The notes under the pieces were generated by a model. It was not told where the DNA came from and searched no databases. It saw nothing but the letters and a program-made list of their open reading frames with translations. Position numbers and translations under genes: made by a program. DNA of 64,000 nucleotides from Himantopus leucocephalus (Eukaryota; Chordata; Aves; Charadriiformes; Recurvirostridae): contig RSEF01000005.1 of NCBI GenBank assembly GCA_003993805.1, positions 41,468,755 to 41,532,754 on the forward strand, in the 5' to 3' direction. Position 1 is the first letter of the stretch; every line of letters starts with the position of its first letter. Shown here piece by piece: positions 23,009-59,177 of this stretch.

Positions 23009-25489
23009 CCTAACCAGTCCGATCTGGAGAGAGACCAAGAGAGTCCAAGAAGCAGCTCTGCTCCGACCGGCTGCTCTGCTCAGGAAGGTGGATTTTCAAT
23101 TACAAAATACATGGGTTTTAATTTTTATTTTATTTTTATTTTTTATTTATTTTTACTGAACTAGCTGAGCACAAATGCAGAGGGTAGGATAAGTAAAGGG
23201 AATTTATGCTGTCGTAAGTAGTTCTTGCACATATAATTCTAGACTAGATGCAGGGGAAAAAGGCTGTACAATTTATCTGGTTTGGGTAAAAGAGTCCCCA
23301 CCCCATTGTCATAACTTAAAAAGAATTCCTGCTTTTTTTTCTGCTCTGAGGCTTAAAACTTTGGCTGATTTTAGCAGTGGTGAGCATCATGGTCTACAGG
23401 ACCAAGCTAGAAGACAACTGCTCTCCCAGAATCCTGGCATGAATGGGGCTAACTGTAACACACTTAGCTAAGATGAGCAGGGTAAAGGCCAGCCTGTTTT
23501 GATATACACCAGACTGCTTGTGTCCTTCGATTAACAGTGCTGAAGTCAAAGGCAGAATATTAATTGTAAGGCCGAACCATCCTCCACAAGCCCTGAGGCA
23601 ACAGGGTTGTAATGAGAGGTGCCAGTGGAACTGTGAGTTAATTCATAACACACATGTGGAAGGTCCAGGAAATACTAAGGTCCTTTGGCAGTGAGCATGA
23701 TGCCTAGTAGTAGTAAGGTCCTTTCCTTTTGTCAGACACTTCTCTCACCAGATGAATTGTATGCTTTTGCTTAAGCTGTTTTGAGTATAAATCAGCTTAG
23801 TATAAATACAATTGTAAGAGCTTGCTGCTGGAGGTGGGACGGCATTGAGACCAGAGCAAAGGTGGTACAGGTGTCACTTCTATAATCCTAAAAGCCTCCA
23901 GAACTGACTGCAGTAAGAACCAGAGGGATGTGTGTGAGGTAACAGGCCTCAGTCAAAAACTTCACTGGCAGCTCCTTCGCCCTGAGGAGTCATGCTCTGA
24001 GGAAGTTACGATGGACAACCCACCACACCCCCAAATGTGGCTTCCGCATGGCTGAGCTCATCTCGATACTTCTCAAGCTTAACAAACAACCCCAGGTGCT
24101 TGACCAACTGAAGGTGGGCTGAACCTGGTGTTCTGCACTAATATGGATGCCTCAGTCAGGGGAGCAGCCAGCTGGGCTTAGGAATTGTGTGCTGCCTTTG
24201 TGGAGAGCTCTGATAGAGTCAGGTACTGGAGCTTTTCTACATGGCACAGCTGCCTTACACGTGCTTGGGTGATTTTACTGGTTTCTTTCTTTGCCTGTTC
24301 CTCTTTTTTATTTTCCCCCTCTTTCATTTCCCTCCCTACTTGCCTCCGTCTTTTCTGGGATGGTGACTTGTGGCTGTTGTTACAGAGACTCCAAGGCAGC
24401 AGTTGGATCACGGATTACGGGACTATAGCTTGTAACCCTAACCCCATCAATTCCCATTCCTGCTCACTAGCTCATACATGAAGGTAGGAGAATCAAACTA
24501 ATCTGCTTCTCTGAACACTCACGGGTGGCACAGGCACCAAGCCAATGGCGCTTCTGGGGTGACAGCAATGGCTGTAGAGTACTGAGAATCTTTCTGGCCT
24601 TCTTGGGTACCCACCTGAGAGGAAAGATAAGACGGCTTTCAAGAACAGAGTGGAGATCCCACGAGATCCCACCAGGCTTGTGTCTGGTAGGGGCATAGGG
24701 AATTCAACTAGGTGCAGCAAGGCAAAGCCTGATGCTGGAGCAGATGGAGAACTGAATTGTCAGGAAGTTATCAGGGAGAGAAGGTGCAGGCGTTTGGAGA
24801 CTCTTCTCTGACATTACTTTTACAGTCTATATTCTTGGCTGGAAGTGATACCAGGAACCCTGTAGAAGAGTTGGCTTTGATCACAGCCAGGGCGCATGGC
24901 CAACTTCGAGAAGGAAGTTTAAAAACATCTAGCAATAACAGAGTCATTGGGTTGGTGCCTTTTGGTATAAGAACGCCTGAAAATTGTAAAGCTCTGTGCT
25001 TGCTGATCTGTGAATCTCAATGGCACTTGGCATTTTCTCAGCTGTTGCTTGGGGTGTAGCGCTTTGTTACTCACTGTCCTCTGCTTCGCACTGACTGGCT
25101 GATCTGCCAAGTTAACCACACTACCCTTTGCTATTCAAGGTGTTCATCAAGCATGTGTATCACTTAGTGCCACAGCCAACAGGACTAACAGGCAAAAGCA
25201 GAGTGAGTCTGTTGGGAAAAACAGCCTTAATCCTGCTAAGACCAGACCATGTGCTACAGGGAGCTTGAAGCTTCCTTGCACTTGAAGATGCAAGCATGAG
25301 GAAGAGTCCCATGGACAGGGAAAGCTTTGACTCCAGGCTGAGTGCTGCTGAAGCTGACTCCATGCTGCAGTCTGTAGCAGTTTTAGCAGGGTACACATGT
25401 GGTGTTGTATTTGGGACCAAGTAGTTGAGAAGCTGTAGCTGCATGAGCTGAGCAAGCCTGCTTGGGGTATACTGGCATTTTTTTGATGG
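23009..25489 (+). other. FLVCR2 3' UTR and downstream flank
   Basis: It starts with an AT-rich run (23117-23156). TATAAA variants at 23786 and 23801 are the nearest plausible poly(A) hexamers; no AATAAA is seen before the CR1. The remainder is unrecognised. Confidence 0.5.
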
Positions 25490-25498
25490 CTGAAGTTT

Positions 25499-26103
25499 AT
25501 GTCATTGCCTTTGTTGGCAGACATAGCTTGGTACAATTGCCAGTGTTCCACTGACATCCGAGTTGCAAAACAGACACTGCGAGGCTCAGGGATGGTCCTG
25601 TATACACCCTGTGTCAAAGCTGCTTCCATAAAGAAAAAAAGACTCGTCATTGTCATAGGAGATTCCTTTCTGAAGGGAACAGAAGGCTCAATATGCAAAC
25701 CAGACCTACTTCTTAGGGAAGTCTGCTGCCTCCCTGGGGCCTGGGTTAAAGATGTGAACAGAAAGCCTACTACCCTGGTATGGCCCTCAGATTATTATCC
25801 ATGATTGATTTTTCAGGTAGGCAGTGATGAAGTTGTACCTAGAAGTCTGAGGGCAATTGAGAGACTTCAGGGCTTTGGGATAACTGGTTAAGGGATCCAG
25901 GAGCAAAAGTAGTGTTCTCATCTATCCTTCCTGTTGCAGGGAATGATGAGGGAAGGAACAGGAAGAGCCAGCAGATCAATACCTGGCTCTGAGCCTGGTG
26001 TCACTAGCAGAATTTTGGGTTTTTTGATCATGGGTCAATTTACACAACACCAGGCCTTCTGGTGACAGACAAGGTACACCTGTCTCAAAGCGGGAAAAGG
26101 ATC
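25499..26103 (+). pseudogene. CR1 ORF1 remnant (SGNH esterase-like)
   Basis: An open segment to 25804 ends ...WPSDYYP followed by a stop; further esterase-like sequence continues to about 26.1 kb out of one continuous frame. The nucleophile block I (GDS) and the DxxH block V are both readable. The GxND block expected just after DYYP is missing or scrambled, so the enzyme would be non-functional. Confidence 0.75.
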
Positions 26104-26150
26104 TTTGTGTAGGAGTTAGCAGGGCTCATTGAAAGAGCTTTAAAGTAGAT

Positions 26151-28440
26151 TTGAAGGGGGAAAGGGATAAAACCAGGCTCGCTAGAGATAAGCCTGGGGG
26201 CAGCACGCTGAAGTTTGAGGGACAGTGTGCTTGCAAGGTCCTTTGGTCTGCCACCTCAGTGGAGGTAGGGGATGGAGATCCATGTAGCAGCAAAGATGCA
26301 AGGGTTATTCATGTGTTCGAAACCATGGAAGTGCCTGGGAACAGTCACGTAGGAATTAGGGCCTCTTCCCCCAAAAAGGTGGTGGGATCAGTAGCCCAAC
26401 TGAAGTCCATCTACACCAATGCATGCAGCATGGGCAACAAACAGGAGGAGCTGGAAGCCATTGTGCAGCAGGAAAACTATTATATAGTTGCCATCACAGA
26501 AACATCGTAGGATGACTTGCATAACTGGAGTGCTGCAATGGATGGCTATAGACTCTTCAGAAGGGACAGGAAAGGAAGGAGAGGTGGTGAGGTAGCCCTG
26601 TATGTTAGGGAGTGTTTTGACTGTCTAGAGCTTAATGATGGTGACTATAAGGTTGAGTGTTTATGGGTTAGAATCAGGGGGAAGGCTAACAAGGCAGATA
26701 CCATGGTGGGAGTCTGTTATAGACCACCCAACCAGCACGATGAAACAGACAAAATATCCTATAAGCAGCGGGGAGAAATCTCACAATTGCTAGCCCTTCT
26801 TCTACTGGAAGACTTCCAACATACCAGATGTCTGCTGGAAATACAGTACAGCAGAGAGGAAACAGTCCAGGAGGTTCCTGGAGTGTGTGGAAGATAACTT
26901 CCTGCCACAGCTGGTGAGGGAGCCAACTACAGAACGTGCCCTACTGGACCTGTTGTATGCGAACTGAGAAGGACTTGTGGGTGATGTGATGGTTGAAGGC
27001 CATCTTGAGCATAGTGATCACGAAATGATACAGATTTTGATTCTTGGAGAAGTAAGGAGGGGGGTCAGCAGAACTGCCACCTTGGACTTCTGGAGGGTGG
27101 ACTTTGGCCTGTTTAGGAGCCTGGTTGACAGAGTACCCTGGGAGGCAGTCCTGAAGGGCAAAGGAGTCCAGGAAGGCTGGACATTTTTCAGGAAGGGAAT
27201 CTTAAAGGAGCAGGAGCAGGCCATGCCTACATGCTGAAAGATGAGCCGGTGGGGAAGAAGAGCGGCCTGGCTGAACAGAGAGCTTTGGCTGGAACTCGAG
27301 GGGAAAAAAGGAGAGTTTATGACCTTTGGAAGAAGGGGCAAGCAACTCAGGAGGACAACAAGGATGTGGTGAGGTTATGCAGGGAGAAAATTGGAAGGGC
27401 CAAAGCCCAACTAGAAATTAATCTGCCTACTGCCATAAAAGACAATAAAAACTATTTCTATAAATATATTAGCAACAAAAGGAGGGCTAAGGAGAATCTT
27501 CATCCTCTATTGGATGCAGGGGGAAACATAGTGACAAAGGATGAGGAAAAGGATGAGGTGCTGAATGACTTCTTTGCCTCAGTCTTTAATAGTAAGACCA
27601 GTTGTTCTCTGGGTACCCAGCCTCCTGGGCTGGAAGACAGGGATGGGCAGCAGAATGAAGCCCCCATAATCCAAGGGGAAACGGTTAGCGACCTGCTATA
27701 CCACTCAGACACATGCAAGTCCATGGGGTCAGATGAGATCCATCCAAGGGTACTGAGGGAGCTGGTGGAAGTGCTTACCAAGCCACTTTCCATCATTTAT
27801 CAGCAGTCCTGGCTAAGTGGGGAGGTCCCAGTTGACTGGAAGTTAGTAACGTGATGCCCAACTACAGGAAGGGCCAGGAGGATGGGAAGAACTACAGGCC
27901 TGTCAGTCTGACCTCGGTGCTGGTGAAGGTTATGGAGCAGATCATCTTGAGCGCCATCATGTGGCGTGTACCAGACAACCAGGCAATCGGGCCGAGTCAG
28001 CATGGGTTTATGAAAGGCAGGTCCTGCTTGACTAACTTGATCTCCTTCTATGACAAGGTGACCCACTTAGTGGATGAGGGAAAGGCTGTGGATGTTGGCC
28101 TGGATCTGTCCAGGTCCCAAGGGATGCCATCCAGAGGGACCTGGACAGGCCTGAGAGGTGGGCCTGTGCAAACCTCATGAAGTTCAATAAGGCCAAGTAG
28201 AAGGTCCTGCACATTGGCTGGGGCAATCCCATGCACAAATACAGGCTGGGAAGAGAATGGATTGAGAACAGCCCTGAGGAGAAGGACTTGGGGGTGTTGG
28301 TTGATGAGAAGCTCAACATGAGCTGGCAACGTGCGCTCGCTGCCCAGAAGGCCAACTGTATCCTGGGCTGCATCAAGATAAGCATGGCCACCAGGTGGAG
28401 GGGGGTGATTCTGCCCCTCTGCTCTGCTCTCGTGAGACCC
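26151..28440 (+). pseudogene. CR1 ORF2 remnant (endonuclease-reverse transcriptase)
   Basis: Pieces lie in different frames: 26151-26510 and 26517-26897 share a frame interrupted by TAG; 26977-27237, 27231-27854, 27851-28180 and 28231 onward are in shifted frames. The AP-endonuclease N-terminal residues and the FRRDRKGRRGGEVALYV block are recognisable. The RT lacks the region with the two catalytic aspartate motifs. Confidence 0.85.
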
Positions 28441-28446
28441 CACCTG

Positions 28447-28546
28447 NNNNNNNNNNNNNNNNNNNNNNNNNNNNNNNNNNNNNNNNNNNNNNNNNNNNNN
28501 NNNNNNNNNNNNNNNNNNNNNNNNNNNNNNNNNNNNNNNNNNNNNN
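28447..28546. other. Assembly gap (100 N)
   Basis: Exactly 100 N inside the CR1 copy, a conventional size for a gap of unknown length. It lies between the ORF2 thumb region and the CR1 3' tail, so the missing CR1 sequence could be several hundred bases. Confidence 1.
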
Positions 28547-28588
28547 CTGAAAGGTCCCTTCCAACCTTAACAATTCTGTGATTCTATG

Positions 28589-30260
28589 AGAAAAGCCATA
28601 GTTCTAGGCTAGCCCTGAGCACATGAGGGTGGCACCCTGCACGTGGCTGTGTCTCCTCTCACAGGCAAGCTGTGACATGAAATGCAGAAGCTGGACCACA
28701 CTGACTCTGTGAGCAGCCCTGGAAGAGCTTTCAGGAGGAATTGCTCTGCCTTGGTACTCGTGATGCTCTGTGTTGCACAGATGATGGTAGAGGCCTCAGC
28801 ACATCACCAGGAAGCAACAAAGCAGTGCCTCTGCTGCTGCTGGCTCTGGTTTTATTACGTGGCTGGCCCAGATGAAGCACTCAGTCTGCTGATAAACCTC
28901 TGCTCAGAGTTCAGTGAGGTTGCCCTGATGTTTCTATACATTAGGAGTAATTGAGAGATACCAATATGCCTCCTTCTACCTGGAGGCAAGGACTAGTTCC
29001 ACAGCTTATGTTGAAGCTACAGCCTAAGCCTAGCTCATCACTGCACTAGCAACAGGAGTAAGTCAAAGGGCGAGCTTCCTGGGCTGAGGACTGCATCTTC
29101 CTCCTTAATGATGAAGAGCCTTTTGCATGTTTCAACACTACATAAAAACTTCTGTGAAGTGTTCTATTGAGATAACCAGCAAGGCTGTGTTGCTCTTCAC
29201 AGCCACAGAGAGCGGTTTGAGTATGATGGGAATCCAGATTTGCTCCAGTGTGGAAGCTTCCCACTTTATAATAGAGAACAGGAGAAGAAGCCCTCTTACC
29301 AGCATTTGTATCTTGTAGACACTGCCCCTCTGTATCCTGCTGTTCATCTTCTAAACAGAAACATAGATCCTTATATCCGTTCTCCTTCCTTTCCAGCATC
29401 CCTCTACTGGTGGAGACATCAAGTGTCCTTATACTCCTTAAATTATGCAGTTATACACGTATCTTTTTTGGAGGGGGACAAAAAGCACAACCATGTGGAA
29501 CGAATAAAAATAGTCCTCTCTGACATACCATTTTTGACAAAACATTTTTTGGATGAAATTATACAGTCTTGACACATTAAAAAATACAAGTCCTATCTTT
29601 GATAGTTTGGGATTGACGATGGGGGTCTAAAATGGCTTTTCAATAGAAGTTCTTATATAAAACAAAAACATTTCAAGTGTACAATGAAACCTGACATGTT
29701 CATATTAAATGGTTGAAACAGTCTACATCTGGCTCTTTTAATAGCCTGAAATGTTTTGCAGAGTCAAAAAAATAATCTTTCTGCCCAGTGCTACTGTTGT
29801 CCTCTTTTCCTCCCTTCTGTGTTTTTCTTCTCTTTCTTAGGCACATGCATTGTCTTCCCAGCTAGGCCATCCTGCTGGTTCCTCCCTACCTTCTGTGCAC
29901 TGCCCATCTGCTTTGGGCATTATTCATCTAGATCTAAGCAACCTGTTCCTGTTTTCTCTCTCTTCTGTAGTTACAGCTGACTGCAAAGGTAGCTCAGTCC
30001 TTGCTCTCAGATGCATGCAGTTTGCCATCACCATTATGCTGCAGAAGTGAGAGCTGCAACAATTCTTTGCGTGTGTGCGCGATGTGAGCAGTCAGACCTG
30101 GAACTTTGTGGGGAGGAGTCAGGGAAAGGTGGGTTTCCTGTAAAGACAGATGATTTATCCTGCAAGATATAGTAGAATGCTGTTTGCTCTGAGGTTGTAC
30201 ATCCTCTACCTGTTGCTGTGTAGCACAAAGACAGACATAGCACCCTGCAGTTTTCTGTCA
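28589..30260. other. Convergent intergenic region, FLVCR2 / ERG28
   Basis: Between the CR1 3' end and the ERG28 poly(A) signal. There is a plus-strand AATAAA at 29503. No coding sequence, RNA gene or named repeat was recognised. Confidence 0.6.
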
Positions 30261-30266
30261 TTTATT
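30261..30266 (-). terminator. Putative ERG28 poly(A) signal (AATAAA on minus strand)
   Basis: Plus-strand TTTATT, which is canonical AATAAA on the ERG28 strand, about 420 nt beyond the stop codon. It is the first canonical hexamer I see downstream of the stop. It implies a 3' UTR of roughly 430-450 nt. Confidence 0.55.
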
Positions 30267-30685
30267 AGAAATGGCCCCTGAGGAACACACACATGCAAGT
30301 TACACAGCAGTGCCGGGGCAGCACACGTTCTCTCTTTCTGGTCCGAAGTGTTCAGCAGATCCTGGGTACCTCTACACCTCCTCCCCACAGGTACACTGGG
30401 AGAGCAGTCCTTAGTGCACTGGCCAGGCCTGAGCCATTCCTTTGGGGAGGCAGTCACCAGCTGCACCCCGCAAGCTTTGACACAAACTCCTCTGGGACTT
30501 GGTCTTTACATCAATCAGTTGAAGTTTCCGGGACAAGAAAAAACACTTGGTAATGAAGAATGATTGACAGAGTCCAACATCGATCCACCAGTGGGACTGG
30601 TGTCCTGGAGAAGTTCAGCTGAGCTTTAGTGGAAGTTTGGCAGTAAAGATAGGAGACAACGCTGACCTACACAGGGCCCTCAGCT

Positions 30686-30765
30686 TCAGTTTTTCTTCTT
30701 GTTCTGTGACAGTTCTTCTACCTCCAGGTACTGCAGGCCAATCAACATCCCCAAGATAGAGAAAC
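30686..30765 (-). CDS. ERG28: ERG28 exon 4 (stop)
   Basis: 80 nt, acceptor tcacag, phase 1 to stop. It encodes [19 protein letters not shown] and ends SQNKKKN followed by TGA at 30688-30686. The KKxx-type C-terminus fits ER residence. Confidence 0.96.
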
Positions 30766-32751
30766 CTGTGATGGAGACACAGGATGAGTTGCTTTGAAAA
30801 TGCTGGACAGAAGATGAGGTATTCCCTCCCACCATCCCCTCCCTGTCCTCAGCTCATAGCCCCATGGAGAGTTTTTCTGGGGGGGTCATAGCCCTAAGGA
30901 GAGTTTGTGGGGGGACAATGCAGAGCTCTACTTACTTGCTACCATGAGGGGTGCCATAACTCCAATTGTCAGGGCTGCAGTGTGGTAAATGAAGACCTCG
31001 GAGAGGAAGTGAACAAGGGCCAAAAAGAAGGTGAAGAGTGTGATGTAATAGAGGCTGTTGGAGAGCAGAAAGAAGCAGGTTATCATATAGCCCATAGAAT
31101 GGGCATGAACGTGGTTGAGTGGAAAAGAAGCAAACCTGCATGCTGCCCCATCTGTCCTCACTGTGGGAGCACAGAGGGCACTTGGTCCCTTGCCTAGTGA
31201 GGCGCAAAAGCTCCCTGGGCAACTGCTGAGAGGAGAATGCGTTCAGTCGGTGCATTGAAAGTCACAGGCATTATCTGCTCTGGAGGCAGGTGAAGAGGGG
31301 AGAACAAAGGTGGGGCACTAGTGAAGTGAGAAGCATGTGCACACACAAAAAGAGGGTGAGAACTGGATGAGCAGAGAACTAGGGCAACAGGACTTGGCTG
31401 ACGCCAGGCTGCATCACCCAACGCATCTTCCTACCTGTGCTCTGCTACCCTCTAGGGGCCACAGCTATGGAAAGGCAGCAGGTTCAAGAGATGCAAGATA
31501 GAAGAATCCTTCTGAGAAACAACTGGCTTCATGGTAATTGGCATTGCCACCACTGCCTAAAACCAAACAATGGAGACCCTGTAGCTCCCTACACCACAGA
31601 CAAGCCTAGGTAATCCAAGGACATGCTGCCAGATGAACAGTGACTTCTGCTGTGGGGCTGGGGGAGGCAGTGACAAAAGAGTGAGTTCTAGCAACTTGCA
31701 ACACAGGCTTTGTCTAGCGCAGACCCAGAGTCACCCTGCCTAGAAATCCCTCTCAGAAATACTTCTGTTACCACAGGGAGAAATGGCATGCCTCCCACCA
31801 CAGCATCACGCTGCACCTCAGGCCTTGTCCTCAGCTCCAGACAAGAGCGTATGGAAGAAGGCAGCGGGTTAAGACCACTGCAAGGGCCCTCTCGACCTGC
31901 CACGGTCTTTAGCTGAGCTGTCATAGGAAAAGAAGTATCAAGCATCAGTCAGACCACAGCATTAGCAACTGCCTAATGTCAACAGAGCAGCAACGCCATC
32001 AGAAGACGCTTCCCAAGCTGGAGCTCAGAAATTTGTGACATAAGAAGTTCTCAGATCTACCAATTTCTGCCTGAGCTAAGAAACACAACTCAAATGTGCA
32101 GGCTCTCCCCACAAAGGCAGCCGGGAGCAGCAGTTAACACACAAATCCCGCACTGCTAGTTAAGCTTTTTCAGGGGAACGCTTTCAACCCTATAGAAAAT
32201 TCAGGAACAGCTTTTGCTTCCCCACCTCCTCCGCGCTGCCCTCTAAGCTAGCTGCTCAGGTTGCGACTAGCAAGCAAACCGACGGATTTCTCCGGTGCTC
32301 CTTTACATACGTCCTATTGCGGATGTCGATGGCGCAGAGGCAGCGGATCACTGATGACAGCAGGGTCCAGACGCCAAAGGTCCGAGCCTGGAGCCCGTTC
32401 ACTGCGTAAAGAAGGAGGGGAGCACATGGAGACAGCGCACAGCCCCGCTCGCCAACCCCCCGCGTCCCCGTCCCCGTCCCCGCCGGGGAGGCGCACGCCG
32501 GGGCGGCAGGCGGCTCCCGGGCCCGGGAGCAGCCGCTGAGGCGGGGCCGCGAGGAAGGCCCAAGGCCCGCGGCTGGAAGGCGACCTCCAGGCCCCGGGGC
32601 GGCCGGCGCGGCCCTTACCGAGGCCGGGGCTGGCGGTGTACAGCTTCTCCGAGAGGAAGCTGTGGTCGCGGAAGCTCTGCAGGGTGTTCCCGGCGGCGAT
32701 GACCGACACCATCACCAGCCAGCTGCGCAGCACGTTCAGGAACCGACTCAT
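30686..32751 (-). CDS. ERG28: ERG28 (C14orf1), ergosterol biosynthesis 28 homologue, complete
   Basis: Small ER membrane protein. In yeast Erg28 tethers the C-4 demethylation enzymes (Erg25-Erg26-Erg27) and Erg6; the vertebrate protein is thought to play the same scaffold role in cholesterol synthesis. Four exons (133, 91, 119 and 80 nt) join in frame to 423 nt, 140 residues plus TGA, the same length as human. The start [11 protein letters not shown] is the conserved one. Four hydrophobic segments are visible: residues about 5-25, 51-71, 76-99 and 106-129. The C-terminus is ...QNKKKN, with lysines at -3 and -4, a dilysine ER-retrieval signal. The minus-strand AATAAA at 30261-30266 fits as poly(A) signal. 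The gene is divergent from TTLL5 across a CpG island and convergent with FLVCR2. Confidence 0.97.
30936..31054 (-). CDS. ERG28: ERG28 exon 3
   Basis: 119 nt, acceptor aacag, donor gtaagt, phase 2 to 1. It encodes [20 protein letters not shown] (third helix) and [20 protein letters not shown] (start of the fourth). Confidence 0.97.
31055..32310 (-). other. ERG28 intron 2
   Basis: 1256 bp; introns 1 and 3 are 217 and 170 bp. Nothing recognised inside. Confidence 0.8.
32311..32401 (-). CDS. ERG28: ERG28 exon 2
   Basis: 91 nt, acceptor cgcag, donor gtatgt, phase 1 to 2. It encodes [20 protein letters not shown] and [10 protein letters not shown], the second membrane helix with the conserved ARTFG..TLLSS.IRC signature. 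Confidence 0.96.
32462..32490. repeat. GTCCCC hexamer repeat in ERG28 intron 1
   Basis: About three CGTCCC units inside the CpG island. Confidence 0.6.
32619..32751 (-). CDS. ERG28: ERG28 exon 1 (start codon at 32751)
   Basis: 133 coding nt, donor gtaagg, leaving phase 1. It encodes [11 protein letters not shown], first helix [10 protein letters not shown], then [18 protein letters not shown]. The frame stays open upstream of the ATG for about 73 codons, but this is GC-rich leader sequence with no family similarity, so the conserved ATG is taken as start. Confidence 0.97.
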
Positions 32752-32908
32752 CCTCCCGGCCGGCACGAAACCTGCCCGCCAGGAACCGGGTCGCGCTCGC
32801 CGCCCGGCGTCGCCCGTTACCGGCCGCGCTCCCTCAACCAGGGCCCCTCCCGCGCCCGGCCTCCTCCCGCTCCCGTAGCGCACGCCGCCGCCACCGCCTC
32901 GCACTCCG

Positions 32909-32971
32909 ATTGGCCGCGGGGGCGCCACTCCATCCACGCACCACGCTGACGTGAGTGTCCCCACCGCCAAT
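32909..32971. promoter_or_regulatory. CCAAT boxes and CRE-like site between ERG28 and TTLL5
   Basis: ATTGG at 32909-32913 (CCAAT on the ERG28 strand, context GGCCAATCGG, close to NF-Y consensus). TGACGTGA at 32947-32954 is one base from the CRE octamer. CCAAT at 32967-32971 lies on the TTLL5 strand. The two CCAAT boxes point outward to the two genes. Confidence 0.5.
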
Positions 32972-33070
32972 GCAATCCCTCACCGCCAGGGAGGCAGTCC
33001 CACCCATCTTTGGCCCCGCCCGCCATGCGGGAGGAGGCGGAGAAAAGTCTGGGCGCGCGGCCGGACTATT

Positions 33071-33109
33071 GCGCCTGCGCACTGAGGCGGCCGAGGGGGC
33101 GCCTGCGCA
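33071..33109. promoter_or_regulatory. Paired NRF1-like sites
   Basis: Two copies of GCGCCTGCGCA at 33071-33081 and 33099-33109, spaced 28 bp start to start. Each is one base from the symmetric NRF1 consensus. They sit between the two transcription units. Confidence 0.6.
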
Positions 33110-33222
33110 GTGGGGACGGGCCGGGGCGGGGCCATCGCCCGCAGGTTGTTGTAGTAACGGGGAAGCGGCGGGAGGAGCCGCCGTGTCCGCCCGCCCCGCC
33201 GGCCGGGGCGATGCGGGAGCAG
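33110..33222 (+). other. TTLL5: TTLL5 exon 1, 5' UTR (5' end approximate)
   Basis: GC-rich leader ending ATGCGGGAGCAG before a gtatga donor at 33223. It is inferred because exon 2 has a good acceptor (33801-33802) upstream of the start codon, so an upstream non-coding exon is needed. The 5' end is a guess placed after the NRF1-like sites. It contains an upstream ATG at 33211. Confidence 0.55.
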
Positions 33223-33859
33223 GTATGAGGAGTGGGGGGCTGAGGTAGCTGTCTCAGGGCGAGGGGTGTTGGCCCGCGGCCCCAGGGCGGGAGTCGCGGC
33301 CCTTCGGGCGCTCCCCGCCGCTCCTGCTTCTCCTGGGGCCGCCGCAGGCCGACGGGCCCGGCCGCCGCGGGGTAGGCCGAGCCCCAAGCCGCCCCTCCGG
33401 GCGCGGCCGGGCCGGAGGGCTGTTCCTTGGCCGGTGGAGGCGTTAAGTGTCCGGCTGGCCCCGGTCGGCGGGGGAGTCTCGGTGCCGGGGAGAAGCAGGC
33501 GTTTGCCGCTGTGCCGGGCCTGGCCAGCCTGGCGCGGAGCTGCGGCCGGAGGCAGGGCAGGGCAGGGACGCGTTTCAGCGGTAAGCGCCTGAATGACTCT
33601 CATGGGTAGGTGGGGAATAATCTGCTGGAAGGTGATGCTTCTTCCTACGCTCCCCTGGCTAGGGGGGGTGATTTGCAGCCTGTGACAAGCTTGTTGATAG
33701 TCCTGTGAGAAATATGTATTGACAGGAGGCGGGAGTTCATTTACCTCATTTCTCTTGCTGTCCTGCTCAGCTATGCATTTGTGCTTTTAATCCTTATTGC
33801 AGGTAACTGCTCTTGCAAGATCCCTTGAATCTGCAGGAAGGCGTCAAGGAGGCTACTGA
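33211..33859 (+). other. Upstream ORF spanning the TTLL5 exon 1-2 junction
   Basis: ATG at 33211 (G at -3) reads MREQ to the end of exon 1 and, if spliced to 33803, continues VTALARSLESAGRRQGGY to TGA at 33857-33859. That is 22 codons, ending 30 nt before the main start. It depends on the inferred exon 1 donor being real. Confidence 0.45.
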
Positions 33860-33889
33860 GACTGGTCTGTATGAAAACTCCCAGAGGAA

Positions 33890-59177
<25,288 letters not shown>

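Larger units (their letters stand above)
25490..28588 (+). mobile_element. CR1 LINE, near-full-length but decayed
   Basis: Chicken-repeat-1 non-LTR retrotransposon. ORF1 remnant (about 25.6-26.1 kb) is the SGNH-esterase type: GDSFLKG block (GGAGATTCC at 25658-25666) and the DxxH block DKVHLS at 26068-26085. ORF2 starts about 26.4 kb with the endonuclease (TNACSMGNKQEELE, AITETS) and passes an in-frame stop at 26508-26510. It then changes frame several times through the RT fingers (GSDEIHPRV, then GFMKGRSCLTNLI near 28.0 kb). After DEGKAVDV it jumps to the RT thumb region, so the catalytic core is deleted. The 3' end GGTCCCTTCCAACC...ATTCTGTGATTCTATGA follows a 100-N gap. Inactive. Confidence 0.92.
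32440..33600. promoter_or_regulatory. CpG island with divergent ERG28/TTLL5 promoter
   Basis: About 1.2 kb of very GC- and CpG-rich sequence in an otherwise AT/GC-balanced window. It covers ERG28 exon 1 and intron 1, the leader of both genes, and TTLL5 exon 1. Only 471 bp separate the ERG28 start codon from the TTLL5 exon 1 donor. There is no TATA box near either expected start; CCAAT boxes, a CRE-like site and two NRF1-like sites lie between. This layout is typical of housekeeping divergent promoters. Confidence 0.85.

Noticed and set aside
25147..25698. 183-codon minus-strand open frame
   Set aside because: Partly antisense to the CR1 ORF1 remnant; no motif, signal or homologous pattern recognised.
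32314..32970. 218-codon minus-strand frame as a longer ERG28
   Set aside because: It adds a GC-rich N-terminal stretch and reads through intron 1, then leaves the conserved exon 2 frame. The 140-residue spliced product matches the family length.
32980..33603. 207-codon minus-strand open frame across the CpG island
   Set aside because: GC-rich sequence has few stops; it is low-complexity in Pro/Arg/Ala, overlaps the shared promoter and TTLL5 exon 1, and has no recognisable domain.
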